Source of the DNA: Streptomyces paradoxus
GTDB lineage: Bacteria; Actinomycetota; Actinomycetes; Streptomycetales; Streptomycetaceae
NCBI RefSeq assembly: GCF_014202475.1
Contig: NZ_JACHGV010000009.1
Span: 1-64,000, forward strand
Length of the DNA: 64,000 bases
Direction: 5' to 3'
How positions within the stretch are numbered: position 1 is the stretch's first letter; each line of letters opens with the position of its first letter. This document shows positions 26,323 to 36,210 of the stretch, one piece after another. The notes beneath the pieces were generated by a model that was not told the DNA's origin, searched no databases, and saw only the letters and a program-made list of their open reading frames with translations. The position numbers were made by a program, and so were the translations under genes.

Positions 26323-27831
26323 ATGAGCGGTGGGCTTCTCGTCGCCGGGACGACCAGCGACGCCGGCAAGAGCGTCGTGACCGCCGGGATCTGCCGGTGG
26401 CTGGTGCGGCAGGGCGTGAAGGTCGCGCCCTTCAAGGCGCAGAACATGTCCCTGAACTCCTTCGTGACGACGGAGGGGGCCGAGATCGGGCGGGCGCAGG
26501 CCATGCAGGCGCAGGCCTGCCGCATCGAGCCGACCGCGCTGATGAACCCCGTGCTGCTCAAGCCCGGTGGCGAGCAGAGCAGTCAGGTCGTGCTGCTCGG
26601 CAAGCCGGTCGGGGAGCTGAGCGCGCGCGGCTACCACGGCGGGCGGCAGCAGCAGTTGCTCGGGACGGTGCTGGACTGCCTGGAGCAGTTGCGGGGCACG
26701 TATGACGCGGTGATCTGTGAGGGGGCCGGTTCTCCCGCCGAGATCAATCTGCGGCGGACGGACATCGTGAACATGGGGATCGCCCGGAACGCCGGGCTGC
26801 CCGTGCTCGTCGTCGGCGACATCGACCGGGGCGGCGTGTTCGCCTCGTTCTTCGGGACGGTGGCGCTGCTGTCGCCCGAGGACCAGGCGTGTGTCGCCGG
26901 GTTCCTCGTCAACAAGTTCCGCGGGGACGTCTCCCTGCTGGAGCCGGGACTGGACATGCTGCACGGGCTCACGGGACGCAAGACGTACGGCGTGCTGCCG
27001 TTCCGGCACGGGCTCGGGATCGACGAGGAGGACGGACTGCGGGTCTCCCTGCGGGGAGCCGTACGGGAGTCCGTGGTCGCCCCGCCGGTCGGTGGGGACG
27101 TACTGCGCGTCGCGGTCTGTGCCGTGCCGCTGATGTCCAACTTCACCGACGTGGACGCGCTGGCCGCCGAACCCGGCGTCGTGGTGCGGTTCGTGGACCG
27201 GCCCGAGGAGCTGTCCGACGCCGACCTCGTCATCGTGCCCGGCACCCGCGGGACGGTCCGCGCGCTGGAGTGGCTGCGCGAGCGGGGCCTGGCCGGGGCC
27301 CTGGTCCGCAGGGCGGCCGAGCAGCGGCCCGTGCTCGGCATCTGCGGCGGCTTCCAGATCCTCGGCGAGCACATCGAGGACGACGTGGAGAGCCGCAGGG
27401 GCCACGTCGACGGGCTCGGGATCCTGCCCGTGCGGGTGCGGTTCGCCCGCGAGAAGACCCTCACCCGGCCGCGGGGCGAGGCTCTCGGGGAGCGTGTCGA
27501 GGGCTACGAGATCCACCACGGGGTCGCCGACGTCATCGGCGGACAACCCTTCCTTGACGGCTGCCGGGTCGGCCAGACCTGGGGCACACACTGGCACGGT
27601 TCGCTGGAGTCGGACGGCTTCCGGCGGGCCTTCCTGCGCGAGGTGGCGGCCGCCGCGGGCCGCCGCTTCGTCCCCGCGCCGGACACCTCGTTCGCCGCGC
27701 TGCGCGAGGAGCAGCTCGACCGGCTCGGCGACCTGATCGAACAGCACGCGGACACCGACGCGCTGTGGCGGCTCATCGAGTCCGGCGCGCCGCAAGGACT
27801 GCCCTTCATTCCACCGGGAGCGCCCGCATGA
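26323..27831 (+). CDS. cobQ: Cobyric acid synthase CobQ
   Basis: A 502-aa enzyme with an N-terminal dethiobiotin-synthase-like ATP domain (GTTSDAGKSVVTAGICR, residues 9-25) and a C-terminal class I glutaminase domain (LGICGGFQILG with the nucleophile Cys near residue 344, and GYEIHHG). It amidates side chains b, d, e and g of adenosylcobyrinic acid a,c-diamide. ATG 26323 follows AGAGGGGGAAATGAC. The stop overlaps the cobN start by 4 bases. Confidence 0.95.
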   Translation: MSGGLLVAGTTSDAGKSVVTAGICRWLVRQGVKVAPFKAQNMSLNSFVTTEGAEIGRAQAMQAQACRIEPTALMNPVLLKPGGEQSSQVVLLGKPVGELSARGYHGGRQQQLLGTVLDCLEQLRGTYDAVICEGAGSPAEINLRRTDIVNMGIARNAGLPVLVVGDIDRGGVFASFFGTVALLSPEDQACVAGFLVNKFRGDVSLLEPGLDMLHGLTGRKTYGVLPFRHGLGIDEEDGLRVSLRGAVRESVVAPPVGGDVLRVAVCAVPLMSNFTDVDALAAEPGVVVRFVDRPEELSDADLVIVPGTRGTVRALEWLRERGLAGALVRRAAEQRPVLGICGGFQILGEHIEDDVESRRGHVDGLGILPVRVRFAREKTLTRPRGEALGERVEGYEIHHGVADVIGGQPFLDGCRVGQTWGTHWHGSLESDGFRRAFLREVAAAAGRRFVPAPDTSFAALREEQLDRLGDLIEQHADTDALWRLIESGAPQGLPFIPPGAPA

Positions 27832-30800
27832 GCACTGTGTTGTTGTTGTCGACCGCCGACACGGACCTGCTGGCGGCCCGGGCCGCCTCCGGTGCCGACT
27901 ACCGGATCGGCAACCCGACCCGCGTGGACGTCCGGGAGGAGCTGCCGGCCCTGCTGGACGGGGCGTCCGTCGCCGTCGTCCGGCTGCTCGGCGGCAAGCG
28001 GGCCTGGGAGGACGGGCTCGCCGCGCTGAAGGCCTCCGGCATCCCGACCGTGCTGCTGGGCGGCGAGGCCGTGCCGGACGCGGAGCTGATGGCCGAGTCG
28101 TCCGTCCCGGCCGGTGTCGTGGCCGAGGCGCTGAAGTACCTCGTGGAGGGCGGCCCGGACAACCTCACCGAACTCGCCCGGTTCCTCTCGGACACCGTGC
28201 TGCTGACGGGCGAGGGGTTCGTCGAGCCGCGGAAGATGCCCGAGTACGGCGTCCACGGCGAGCGCGCCCGGGTGGAGGGCCGTCCGACCATCGGCGTGCT
28301 CTTCTACCGGGCCCACGAACTGAGCGGCAACACCGGCTTCGTGGACACCCTGTGCGACGCGATCGAGGCCCGGGGCGCCAACGCGCTGCCCGTGTACTGC
28401 GGTTCGCTGCGCGGGGCGGACGAGGGCCTGTACGAGATTCTCGCGCAGGCCGACGCCCTCGTCGCCACCGTCCTCGCCGCCGGCGGTACGCACGCCTCGC
28501 AGGCCTCGGCGGGCGGTGACGAGGAGGCCTGGGACATCGGCGCCCTCGCCGAGCTGGACATCCCCGTGCTGCAGGGCCTGTGCCTGACGTCGTCGCGGCA
28601 GGCCTGGGCGGACTCGGACGCCGCCCTCTCCCCCATGGACGCCGCGATGCAGGTGGCCATCCCGGAGTTCGACGGGCGGCTGATCACCGTGCCGTTCTCC
28701 TTCAAGGAGCAGGGACCGGACGACGTTCCGGTGTACGTCGCCGACCCGGAGCGGGCCGCACGCGTCGCCGGAATCGCCGTACGGCACGCCAGGCTGAAGC
28801 ACAAGGACAACGCCGAGAAGAAGCTCGCGCTGGTCTTCACCGCCTACCCGACCAAGCACTCCCGGGTCGGCAACGCGGTCGGGCTCGACACCCCGGCCTC
28901 GGCGGTGCGGGTGCTGGACGCGCTGCGGGACGCCGGGTACGTCGTCGAGGGGCATCCGGACGAGGGTGACGAGCTGATCCACCGGCTCATCAACGCCGGT
29001 GGGCACGACGTGGAGTGGCTGACGGAGGAGCAGCTGGCCGCCGCGCCCGCGCGGGTGCCGCTGGCGGACTACCGGGCGTGGTTCGAGAAGCTCGACCCGG
29101 AGCTGAAGGACGCCATGACCGAGGCGTGGGGCGAGCCGCCCGGCAGCCTCTACGTCGACGGCGACGACATCGTGCTGGCGTCGCTCCAGTTCGGGAACGT
29201 CGTCGTGATGATCCAGCCGCCGCGCGGCTTCGGCGAGAACCCGATCGCGATCTACCACGACCCCGACATGCCGCCGTCTCACCACTACATGGCGGCCTAC
29301 CGCTGGCTGGAGAACAGTTTCGGCGCCGACGCCATCGTGCACATGGGCAAGCACGGCACCATGGAGTGGCTGCCGGGCAAGGGGCTCGGGCTCAGCGGGG
29401 GCTGCGCGCCGGACGCGGTCCTCGGGGACCTGCCGCTGGTCTACCCGTTCATCGTCAACGACCCGGGCGAGGGCACCCAGGCCAAGCGGCGCGGGCACGC
29501 CACGGTCGTCGACCACCTCGTGCCGCCGATGGCCCGCGCCGACACCTACGGCGACCTGGCCAAGCTGGAGCAGCTCCTCGACGAGTACGCGCTCGTCTCC
29601 GACCTGGACCCGGCGAAGGCCCCGACCGTGCGCGCCCAGATCTGGACGCTGGTCAAGGCCGCCGAACTCCATCACGACCTGCACGTCGACGAACAGCCGG
29701 ACGACGCGGAGTTCGACGAGTTCGTCATGCACATCGACGGCTACCTGTGCGAGATCAAGGACGTGCAGATCCGCGACGGCCTGCACATCCTGGGCGGCGG
29801 GCCGGTCGGCGAGCCACGCGTCAACCTCGTGCTGGCCGTGCTGCGCGCCTCGCAGGTGTGGGGCGGGCAGGCCAACGCGCTGCCCGGGCTCAGGGCGTCG
29901 CTGGCGCAGCACTTCGGGCTGGTGGAGAAGGAGCTGCTGGCCGAGCCGGGCGCCCCGGTGAAGGTGCCCGTCGAGCTGACGGACCTGGTGGACGGCCCCT
30001 CGCGCAGCGCCGCCGACGCGATCGACCTGCTGGAGCAGCTGTGCCGGCGGATCGCGGAGGGCATGGAGGAGCGCGGCTGGGCGGTCGCCGACAGCGCGCC
30101 CCTGGTCCGGGAGGTCCTCGGCACCGAACTGCCCGACGCGGTCGCCGTGCTGGAGTTCGCCTGCACCGAGGTCGTGCCCCGGCTGGAGAAGACCACCGAC
30201 GAGATCGGGCACATCCTGCGGGCGCTGAACGGCGGCTACGTCCCGGCCGGTCCGTCCGGCTCGCCGACCCGCGGGCTCGTCAACGTCCTGCCGACGGGCC
30301 GGAACTTCTACTCCGTCGACCCGAAGGCCATTCCGTCCCGGCTGAGCTGGGAGGTCGGGCAGTCGCTCGCGGACTCGCTGGTGCAGCGGTACCTGCAGGA
30401 CACCGGTGAGTACCCGAAGTCCGTCGGGCTCACGGTGTGGGGCACCTCGGCGATGCGCACCCAAGGTGACGACATCGCCGAGATCCTGGCGCTGCTGGGC
30501 TGCCGGCCGGTGTGGGACGACGCCTCGCGGCGCGTGACCGGGTTCGAGGTGATCCCCCCGGCGGAGCTCGGCCGGCCGCGCATCGACGTGACGGTCCGCA
30601 TCTCGGGGTTCTTCCGGGACGCGTTCCCGCACGTGGTGGGTCTGATCGATGACGCCGTGCGCACGGTGGCCGAGCTGGAGGAGCCGGCGGAGTCCAACTA
30701 CGTCCGGGCCCACGCCGACCAGGACACCGCCGAGCACGGCGACCGCCGCCGCGCCACGGCCCGCATCTTCGGATCCAAGCCGGGCGCGTACGGGGCGGGT

Positions 30801-31484
30801 CTGCTGCCGCTGATCGACGCCCGCAACTGGCGCTCCGACGCGGACCTCGCCGAGGTGTACGCGGTGTGGGGCGGCTACGCCTACGGCCGGGGCCTCGACG
30901 GGCGGGCCGCGCGCGGGGACATGGAGACGGCGTTCAAGCGGATCGCCGTCGCCGCGAAGAACGTCGACACCCGTGAGCACGACCTGGTCGACGCCGACGA
31001 CTACTTCCAGTACCACGGCGGCATGGTGGCCATGGTGCGGCACCTGACGGGCGCGAGCCCCGAGGCCTACGTCGGCGACTCGGCCACCCCGGACCAGGTG
31101 AAGACCCGCACGCTCGGCGAGGAGACGCACCGCGTCTTCCGCGCCCGGGTGGTCAACCCGCGCTGGATGGCGGCGATGCGGCGGCACGGCTACAAGGGCG
31201 CCTTCGAGATGGCGGCGACCGTGGACTACCTGTTCGGGTACGACGCCACGGCCGGTGTCGTGGACGACTGGATGTACGAGAAGCTCAGCGCCGAGTACGT
31301 CTTCGACCCGGAGAACCGGGACTTCATGAAGAAGTCCAACCCCTGGGCGCTGCGCGGCATCACCGAGCGGCTGCTGGAGGCCGCCGACCGCGGACTGTGG
31401 GCCGAGCCCGACGCGGAGACGCTGGAACGGCTCCGTGCCACCTACCTGGAACTCGAAGGCGACTTGGAGGGCGACGAGAAGTGA
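27828..31484 (+). CDS. cobN: Cobaltochelatase large subunit CobN
   Basis: The 1218-aa protein is collinear with CobN/ChlH-type chelatase subunits. It has the signature HMGKHGTMEWLPGKGLGLS near residue 510 and the block FTAYPTKHSRVGNAVGLDTPAS near residue 344. In the aerobic pathway CobN binds hydrogenobyrinic acid a,c-diamide and cobalt; the ATPase subunits CobS/CobT are not seen and the adjacent ChlI-ChlD-type gene probably substitutes. ATG 27828 overlaps the cobQ stop. Its stop overlaps the next GTG. Confidence 0.95.
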   Translation: MSTVLLLSTADTDLLAARAASGADYRIGNPTRVDVREELPALLDGASVAVVRLLGGKRAWEDGLAALKASGIPTVLLGGEAVPDAELMAESSVPAGVVAEALKYLVEGGPDNLTELARFLSDTVLLTGEGFVEPRKMPEYGVHGERARVEGRPTIGVLFYRAHELSGNTGFVDTLCDAIEARGANALPVYCGSLRGADEGLYEILAQADALVATVLAAGGTHASQASAGGDEEAWDIGALAELDIPVLQGLCLTSSRQAWADSDAALSPMDAAMQVAIPEFDGRLITVPFSFKEQGPDDVPVYVADPERAARVAGIAVRHARLKHKDNAEKKLALVFTAYPTKHSRVGNAVGLDTPASAVRVLDALRDAGYVVEGHPDEGDELIHRLINAGGHDVEWLTEEQLAAAPARVPLADYRAWFEKLDPELKDAMTEAWGEPPGSLYVDGDDIVLASLQFGNVVVMIQPPRGFGENPIAIYHDPDMPPSHHYMAAYRWLENSFGADAIVHMGKHGTMEWLPGKGLGLSGGCAPDAVLGDLPLVYPFIVNDPGEGTQAKRRGHATVVDHLVPPMARADTYGDLAKLEQLLDEYALVSDLDPAKAPTVRAQIWTLVKAAELHHDLHVDEQPDDAEFDEFVMHIDGYLCEIKDVQIRDGLHILGGGPVGEPRVNLVLAVLRASQVWGGQANALPGLRASLAQHFGLVEKELLAEPGAPVKVPVELTDLVDGPSRSAADAIDLLEQLCRRIAEGMEERGWAVADSAPLVREVLGTELPDAVAVLEFACTEVVPRLEKTTDEIGHILRALNGGYVPAGPSGSPTRGLVNVLPTGRNFYSVDPKAIPSRLSWEVGQSLADSLVQRYLQDTGEYPKSVGLTVWGTSAMRTQGDDIAEILALLGCRPVWDDASRRVTGFEVIPPAELGRPRIDVTVRISGFFRDAFPHVVGLIDDAVRTVAELEEPAESNYVRAHADQDTAEHGDRRRATARIFGSKPGAYGAGLLPLIDARNWRSDADLAEVYAVWGGYAYGRGLDGRAARGDMETAFKRIAVAAKNVDTREHDLVDADDYFQYHGGMVAMVRHLTGASPEAYVGDSATPDQVKTRTLGEETHRVFRARVVNPRWMAAMRRHGYKGAFEMAATVDYLFGYDATAGVVDDWMYEKLSAEYVFDPENRDFMKKSNPWALRGITERLLEAADRGLWAEPDAETLERLRATYLELEGDLEGDEK

Positions 31485-33481
31485 GCACCCCCTTTCCGTT
31501 CACGGCCGTCGTGGGCCAGGACGACCTGCGGCTCGCGCTGCTGCTGAACGCGGTGTCCCCGGCGGTCGGCGGTGTGCTGGTGCGCGGCGAGAAGGGCACG
31601 GCCAAGTCGACGGCGGTGCGGGCGCTGTCGGCGCTGATGCCGACGCTGGACGTCGTCTCCGGTTGCCGCTTCTCCTGCGACCCCGGCTCCCCCGACCCCG
31701 GCTGCCCGGACGGGCCGCACGAGCCGGGGGCGTTCGAGACCCGGGCCGCGCGCATGGTGGAACTGCCCGTCGGCGCCTCCGAGGACCGGCTCGTGGGCGC
31801 GCTGGACATCGAGCGGGCCCTCTCCGAGGGCGTGAAGGCCTTCGAGCCGGGCCTGCTGGCCGACGCGCACCGCGGGATCCTCTATGTCGACGAGGTCAAC
31901 CTCCTCCACGACCACCTGGTCGACCTGCTCCTGGACGCCGCCGCGATGGGCGCCTCGTACGTGGAACGCGAGGGCGTCTCCGTCCGGCACGCGGCCCGCT
32001 TCCTGCTCGTCGGCACCATGAACCCCGAGGAGGGCGAGCTGCGGCCGCAGCTGCTCGACCGGTTCGGGCTGACCGTCGAGGTCGCGGCCTCCCGGGAGCC
32101 CGACCAGCGGGTGGAGGTCGTCCGGCGGCGGCTGGCCTACGACGACGACCCGGCCGCCTTCGCCGCGCGCTGGGCCGAGGAGGAGGCCGCCGTACGGGCC
32201 CGGATCGTGGCCGCGCGGGAGCTGCTGCCGTCCGTGCGGCTGGGCGACGGGGCGTTGCGTCAGATCGCGGCGACCTGTGCGGCCTTCGAGGTGGACGGCA
32301 TGCGCGCGGACATCGTGATGGCGCGGACCGCCACCGCGCTGGCGGCCTGGGCGGGGCGTACGGACGTGCTCGCGGAGGACGTCCGGCAGGCGGCGCTGCT
32401 CGCACTGCCGCACCGGCGGCGGCGCAACCCCTTCGACGCGCCGGGGCTCGACGAGGACAAGCTCGACGAGACCCTGGAGGAGTTCGGCGGTTCGGACGAC
32501 GACGATCCGGACCCGGACCCCGGGCCGGACGGGCCCGGCGGGGGCGGCGGCGGACAGCCGGAACCCGACGACGCGCCCCAGGGCGGCGACGACACCGCGG
32601 CGCGGCCCGAGGCCGGTGAGGACGGGCAGCCGCAGCCGTCGGGCGCCGGCGAGCAGTCGGCCGTACGGGCTTCCGAGCCGTTCCGCACCAAGGTGCTGAG
32701 CGTGCCCGGCATCGGCGAGGGCGCCGCCGGGCGGCGTTCGCGGGCGCGGACCGAGCACGGGCGCACGACCGGGGCCCGGCGGCCCCGGGGCGCGCTCACC
32801 AAGCTGCACCTGGCCGCGACCGTGCAGGCCGCGGCGCCGCACCAGCGGGCGCGCGGACGGTCCGGGCCGGGCCTGGTGGTGCGCCGGGACGATCTGCGGC
32901 AGGCCAGCCGCGAGGGGCGCGAGGGCAATCTCGTGCTGTTCGTCGTGGACGCCTCCGGGTCGATGGCGGCACGGCAGCGGATGAGCGCCGTGAAGGGTGC
33001 TGTGCTGTCGCTGCTGCTGGACGCCTACCAGCGGCGCGACAAGGTGGGCCTGGTGACCTTCCGCGGCACGGACGCGGACGTCGCGCTGCCGCCGACCTCG
33101 TCGGTGGACGCGGCCGCGGCCCGGCTGGAGACGCTGCCCACCGGCGGGCGGACACCGCTCGCCGCGGGGCTGCTGCGCGCGCACGACGTGCTGCGCGTGG
33201 AGCGGCTGCGCGATCCCGCGCGGCGGCCGCTGGTCGTGGTGGTGACGGACGGGCGCGCCACCGGCGGCCCCGAGCCGGTCGCCCTCGCCGGGCGCGCGGC
33301 CCGGCTGTTCGCGGCCGACGGGGTCGCCTCGGTCGTCGTGGACTGCGAGTCGGGTCCGGTACGGCTCGGGCTCGCCGGGCAGCTCGCGGGCGAACTGGGC
33401 GGGACGGCCGTGACATTGGACGAGCTGCGCGCGGACAGCATCGCCGGGCTCGTGAAGGACGTGCAGAGGAGGGCCGCGTAA
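31481..33481 (+). CDS. ChlI-ChlD fused chelatase ATPase (putative CobST replacement)
   Basis: A 666-aa protein with an N-terminal AAA+ domain (Walker A GEKGTAKST around residue 30, Walker B ILYVDEVNLL near 131). An acidic Pro/Gly-rich linker (about residues 325-415) follows, then a C-terminal von Willebrand A domain with a MIDAS motif DASGSM (Asp490). This is the magnesium-chelatase subunit I plus D layout in one chain. Coupled tightly behind cobN (GTGA overlap), it most likely powers cobalt insertion; Streptomyces makes no chlorophyll. Stop TAA shares a base with the cobO start. Confidence 0.9.
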   Translation: MSTPFPFTAVVGQDDLRLALLLNAVSPAVGGVLVRGEKGTAKSTAVRALSALMPTLDVVSGCRFSCDPGSPDPGCPDGPHEPGAFETRAARMVELPVGASEDRLVGALDIERALSEGVKAFEPGLLADAHRGILYVDEVNLLHDHLVDLLLDAAAMGASYVEREGVSVRHAARFLLVGTMNPEEGELRPQLLDRFGLTVEVAASREPDQRVEVVRRRLAYDDDPAAFAARWAEEEAAVRARIVAARELLPSVRLGDGALRQIAATCAAFEVDGMRADIVMARTATALAAWAGRTDVLAEDVRQAALLALPHRRRRNPFDAPGLDEDKLDETLEEFGGSDDDDPDPDPGPDGPGGGGGGQPEPDDAPQGGDDTAARPEAGEDGQPQPSGAGEQSAVRASEPFRTKVLSVPGIGEGAAGRRSRARTEHGRTTGARRPRGALTKLHLAATVQAAAPHQRARGRSGPGLVVRRDDLRQASREGREGNLVLFVVDASGSMAARQRMSAVKGAVLSLLLDAYQRRDKVGLVTFRGTDADVALPPTSSVDAAAARLETLPTGGRTPLAAGLLRAHDVLRVERLRDPARRPLVVVVTDGRATGGPEPVALAGRAARLFAADGVASVVVDCESGPVRLGLAGQLAGELGGTAVTLDELRADSIAGLVKDVQRRAA

Positions 33482-34080
33482 TGCCGCAGGGACAGCCGAG
33501 TGTGGTGCCGGACGACGGGCTGACGACCCGGCAGCGCCGGAACCGGCCGCTGGTCGTCGTGCACACGGGCGTCGGCAAGGGCAAGTCCACCGCCGCCTTC
33601 GGGCTCGCGCTGCGGGCCTGGAACCAGGGGTGGCCGATCGGGGTGTTCCAGTTCGTCAAGTCGGCGAAGTGGAAGGTCGGCGAGGAGAACGCCCTGCGGG
33701 TGCTCGGCGCCTCCGGCGAGGGCGGGTCCGTCGACTGGCACAAGATGGGCGAGGGCTGGTCCTGGGTGCAGCGCGACGCCCAGATGGACAACGAGGAGAA
33801 GGCCCGCGAGGGCTGGGAGCAGGTCAAGCGGGACCTGGCGGCCGAGACGTACAAGCTGTACGTGCTCGACGAGTTCGCGTACCCGATGCACTGGGGGTGG
33901 GTGGACACGGACGAGGTGATCTCCGTGCTGCGGGATCGGCCGGGGACGCAGCACGTCGTCATCACCGGGCGGAACGCGCCCGACAAGCTCGTGGACTTCG
34001 CCGACCTCGTGACCGACATGTCCAAGGTCAAGCATCCGATGGACGTGGGCCAGAAGGGCCAGAGGGGCATCGAGTGGTGA
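33481..34080 (+). CDS. cobO: Corrinoid adenosyltransferase CobO
   Basis: A 199-aa enzyme of the CobA/CobO family with P-loop GVGKGKST (residues 30-37), VLDEFAYPMHWGWV and VITGRNAP in the C-terminal half. It transfers the adenosyl group of ATP to cob(I)yrinic acid a,c-diamide. ATG 33481 shares its A with the TAA stop of the chelatase gene (TAATG), so translation is coupled. The stop overlaps the cobB start (GTGA). Confidence 0.95.
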   Translation: MPQGQPSVVPDDGLTTRQRRNRPLVVVHTGVGKGKSTAAFGLALRAWNQGWPIGVFQFVKSAKWKVGEENALRVLGASGEGGSVDWHKMGEGWSWVQRDAQMDNEEKAREGWEQVKRDLAAETYKLYVLDEFAYPMHWGWVDTDEVISVLRDRPGTQHVVITGRNAPDKLVDFADLVTDMSKVKHPMDVGQKGQRGIEW

Positions 34081-35453
34081 GTGCTTCCGTCCCTCGGCTG
34101 GTCATCGCCGCGCCCTCCTCGGGCAGCGGCAAGACCACCGTCGCCACGGGGCTGATGGCCGCGTTCGCCGCGCGTGGGCTCGCCGTGTCCCCGCACAAGG
34201 TCGGGCCGGACTACATCGACCCCGGGTACCACGCGCTCGCGACCGGGCGGGCGGGACGGAACCTCGACGCGTACCTGTGCGGGCCCGAGCTGGTCGGGCC
34301 ACTGTTCCTGCACGGGGCACAGGGCTGTGACATCGCCGTCGTCGAGGGCGTAATGGGGCTGTACGACGGGGCCGCGGGCGAGGGTGAACTCGCGTCGACC
34401 GCTCATGTCGCGAAGCTGCTGCGGGCGCCGGTGGTGCTGGTCGTGGACGCGTCGTCGCAGTCGCGGTCGGTGGCGGCGCTGGTGCACGGGTTCGCCTCCT
34501 GGGACCCGGAGGTGCGGGTCGGGGGCGTGATCCTGAACAAGGTCGCCTCGGACCGGCACGAGGAGCTCTTGCGGGAGGCGCTGGAGCAGGCGGTGGTGCC
34601 GGTGCTGGGGGTGTTGCGGCGGGTGGCGCAGGTGTCCACCCCGTCTCGGCATCTCGGGCTGGTTCCTGTTGCCGAACGGCAGGGTGCGGCGGTCGAGGCT
34701 GTCGCGGCGATGGCAGCGCAGGTGGCCGACGGGTGCGACCTGGGGGCGCTGGAGGCACTGGCGCGTACCGCCGGTGCCGTACCAGGGGGCTCCGCCCCCT
34801 GGACCCCCGCCTCGCCCACCCACCACCCGACGCGGTCGGACGAGCAGCGGCCGCCCGTCGTCGCCGTCGCCGGTGGACCCGCCTTCACGTTCTCCTACGC
34901 CGAGCACACCGAACTCCTCACCGCCGCCGGTGCCGAGGTCGTGGTGTTCGATCCGCTGCGGGACGAGGAACTGCCCGAGGGGACCGCCGGGCTGGTGATC
35001 GGGGGCGGGTTTCCCGAGGTGTACGTCTCCGAGCTGTCGGCCAACGAGCCCCTGCGCAAGGCCGTTGCCGCCCTCGCGGAGAGCGGTGCTCCCGTCGCCG
35101 CCGAGTGCGCCGGGCTGCTGTATCTGTGCCGGGAGCTGGACGGGCTGCCGATGTGCGGGGTGCTGGAGGCCCGGGCGCGGATGACCGAACGGCTCACCCT
35201 GGGCTACCGGGACGCCGTGGCCGTGGGCGACAGTGTGCTCGCGGCGGCCGGGACCCGGATGCGGGGGCACGAGTTCCACCGGACCGCGGTGGAGCCGGGC
35301 TCGGGAGCGGAGCCCGCCTGGGGGGTCCGCTCCCCCCGGCCGCGGGTCGAAGGTTTCGTACAGCGCGGTGTGCACGCGAGCTATCTGCACACGCACTGGG
35401 CGTCCGAGCCCGGTGTCGCCCGTCGGTTCGTCGAGAGGTGCCGGACGTCATGA
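34077..35453 (+). CDS. cobB: Cobyrinate/hydrogenobyrinate a,c-diamide synthase CobB (CbiA)
   Basis: A 458-aa enzyme: ATP-binding domain with APSSGSGKTTVATGLMAAF (residues 11-29) and the VEGVMGLYDG block, then a glutaminase domain with VIGGGFPEVY and AECAGLLYLC (nucleophile Cys) and a C-terminal HGSYLH-like HASYLHTHW. It makes the a,c-diamide by glutamine hydrolysis. GTG 34077 overlaps the cobO stop; GTG 34074 is the alternative. The interdomain linker (about residues 234-258) contains an in-frame GC-rich palindrome, seemingly an inserted repeat. Confidence 0.93.
   Translation: MSASVPRLVIAAPSSGSGKTTVATGLMAAFAARGLAVSPHKVGPDYIDPGYHALATGRAGRNLDAYLCGPELVGPLFLHGAQGCDIAVVEGVMGLYDGAAGEGELASTAHVAKLLRAPVVLVVDASSQSRSVAALVHGFASWDPEVRVGGVILNKVASDRHEELLREALEQAVVPVLGVLRRVAQVSTPSRHLGLVPVAERQGAAVEAVAAMAAQVADGCDLGALEALARTAGAVPGGSAPWTPASPTHHPTRSDEQRPPVVAVAGGPAFTFSYAEHTELLTAAGAEVVVFDPLRDEELPEGTAGLVIGGGFPEVYVSELSANEPLRKAVAALAESGAPVAAECAGLLYLCRELDGLPMCGVLEARARMTERLTLGYRDAVAVGDSVLAAAGTRMRGHEFHRTAVEPGSGAEPAWGVRSPRPRVEGFVQRGVHASYLHTHWASEPGVARRFVERCRTS
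34782..34802 (+). repeat. GGGGGCTCCGCCCCC-type palindrome inside cobB
   Basis: A 9-bp perfect stem with a 3-base loop (CCAGGGGGC, TCC, GCCCCCTGG) lies in frame in the linker between CobB's two domains. This GGGGCTCCGCCCC motif is very common between genes in Streptomyces, often as a terminator-like hairpin, but rare inside conserved genes. A second, weaker G/C hairpin (GGGCTCGGGAGCGGAGCCC) lies near 35297. Confidence 0.7.
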
Positions 35454-36181
35454 GCAGCAAGCTGGTCGGAGTCGGGGTGGGGCCCGGGGATCCGGAGCTG
35501 GTGACCGTCAAGGGGGTGAACGCCCTGCGGGAGGCGGACGTCGTCGTCGTGCCCGTGATGGACACCGGGGAGCGCGGCCGGGCCGAGGCGACCGTGTTGC
35601 ACTACGTGCCCGAGGAGAAGGTCCTCCGGGTCGTGTTCGCGCTGAACGAGCGCAGCGACCGGGGGCGGCGCGAGGCCGCCTGGGACGCGGCCGGGGGGCG
35701 GGTCGCCGAGCTGCTGAAGCACCACGGCAGCGTCGCCTTCGCGACCATCGGCGATCCCAACGTGTACTCGACGTTCACCTACCTCGCGCAGACCATCGCC
35801 GAACTGGTGCCGGGGACCGTCGTCGAGACCGTGCCCGGGATCACCGCCATGCAGGACCTCGCGGCCCGGTCGGGCGCCGTGCTGACCGAGGGCACCGAGC
35901 CGCTGACGCTCGTGCCCGTCACCGCGGGGGCGACGGTGCTCAAGGAGGCCCTGGCCGGGCCCGGGACCGTCGTCGCCTACAAGTTCGGGCGGCAGGCACG
36001 CGAGGTCGCCGGGGCGCTGCGGGAGACCGGGCGGCTCGCCGACGCCGTGTGGGGGTCGGCGCTCGGGCTGCCGGAGGAGTCCATCCGCCCCGCGGCCGAG
36101 CTGGACGGCGCCCCCCTGCCGTACCTGTCGACGCTCATCGCGCCCGCGCGGCGCGACGGCGGACGCGGCGGCAAGTTGTGA
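35450..36181 (+). CDS. cobI: Precorrin-2 C20-methyltransferase CobI
   Basis: A 243-aa tetrapyrrole methylase with the N-terminal GVGVGPGDPELVTVKGVNAL, the middle block VAFATIGDPNVYSTFTYL (SAM binding), and ETVPGITAMQDLAARS. It makes precorrin-3A from precorrin-2 with SAM. ATG 35450 overlaps the cobB stop. The next gene, cobM, begins 29 bases later with its own ribosome site (GAAAGGAC). Confidence 0.95.
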   Translation: MSSKLVGVGVGPGDPELVTVKGVNALREADVVVVPVMDTGERGRAEATVLHYVPEEKVLRVVFALNERSDRGRREAAWDAAGGRVAELLKHHGSVAFATIGDPNVYSTFTYLAQTIAELVPGTVVETVPGITAMQDLAARSGAVLTEGTEPLTLVPVTAGATVLKEALAGPGTVVAYKFGRQAREVAGALRETGRLADAVWGSALGLPEESIRPAAELDGAPLPYLSTLIAPARRDGGRGGKL

Positions 36182-36210
36182 CACCCGTGAACCACGAAAG
36201 GACCCATCCC

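Noticed and set aside
27504..31187. A 1227-aa open frame on the minus strand opposite cobN
   Set aside because: It is the mirror of cobN in a GC-rich genome with strong third-position bias. The translation is Arg/Val/Gly/Asp-rich with no domain, while cobN has full family conservation.
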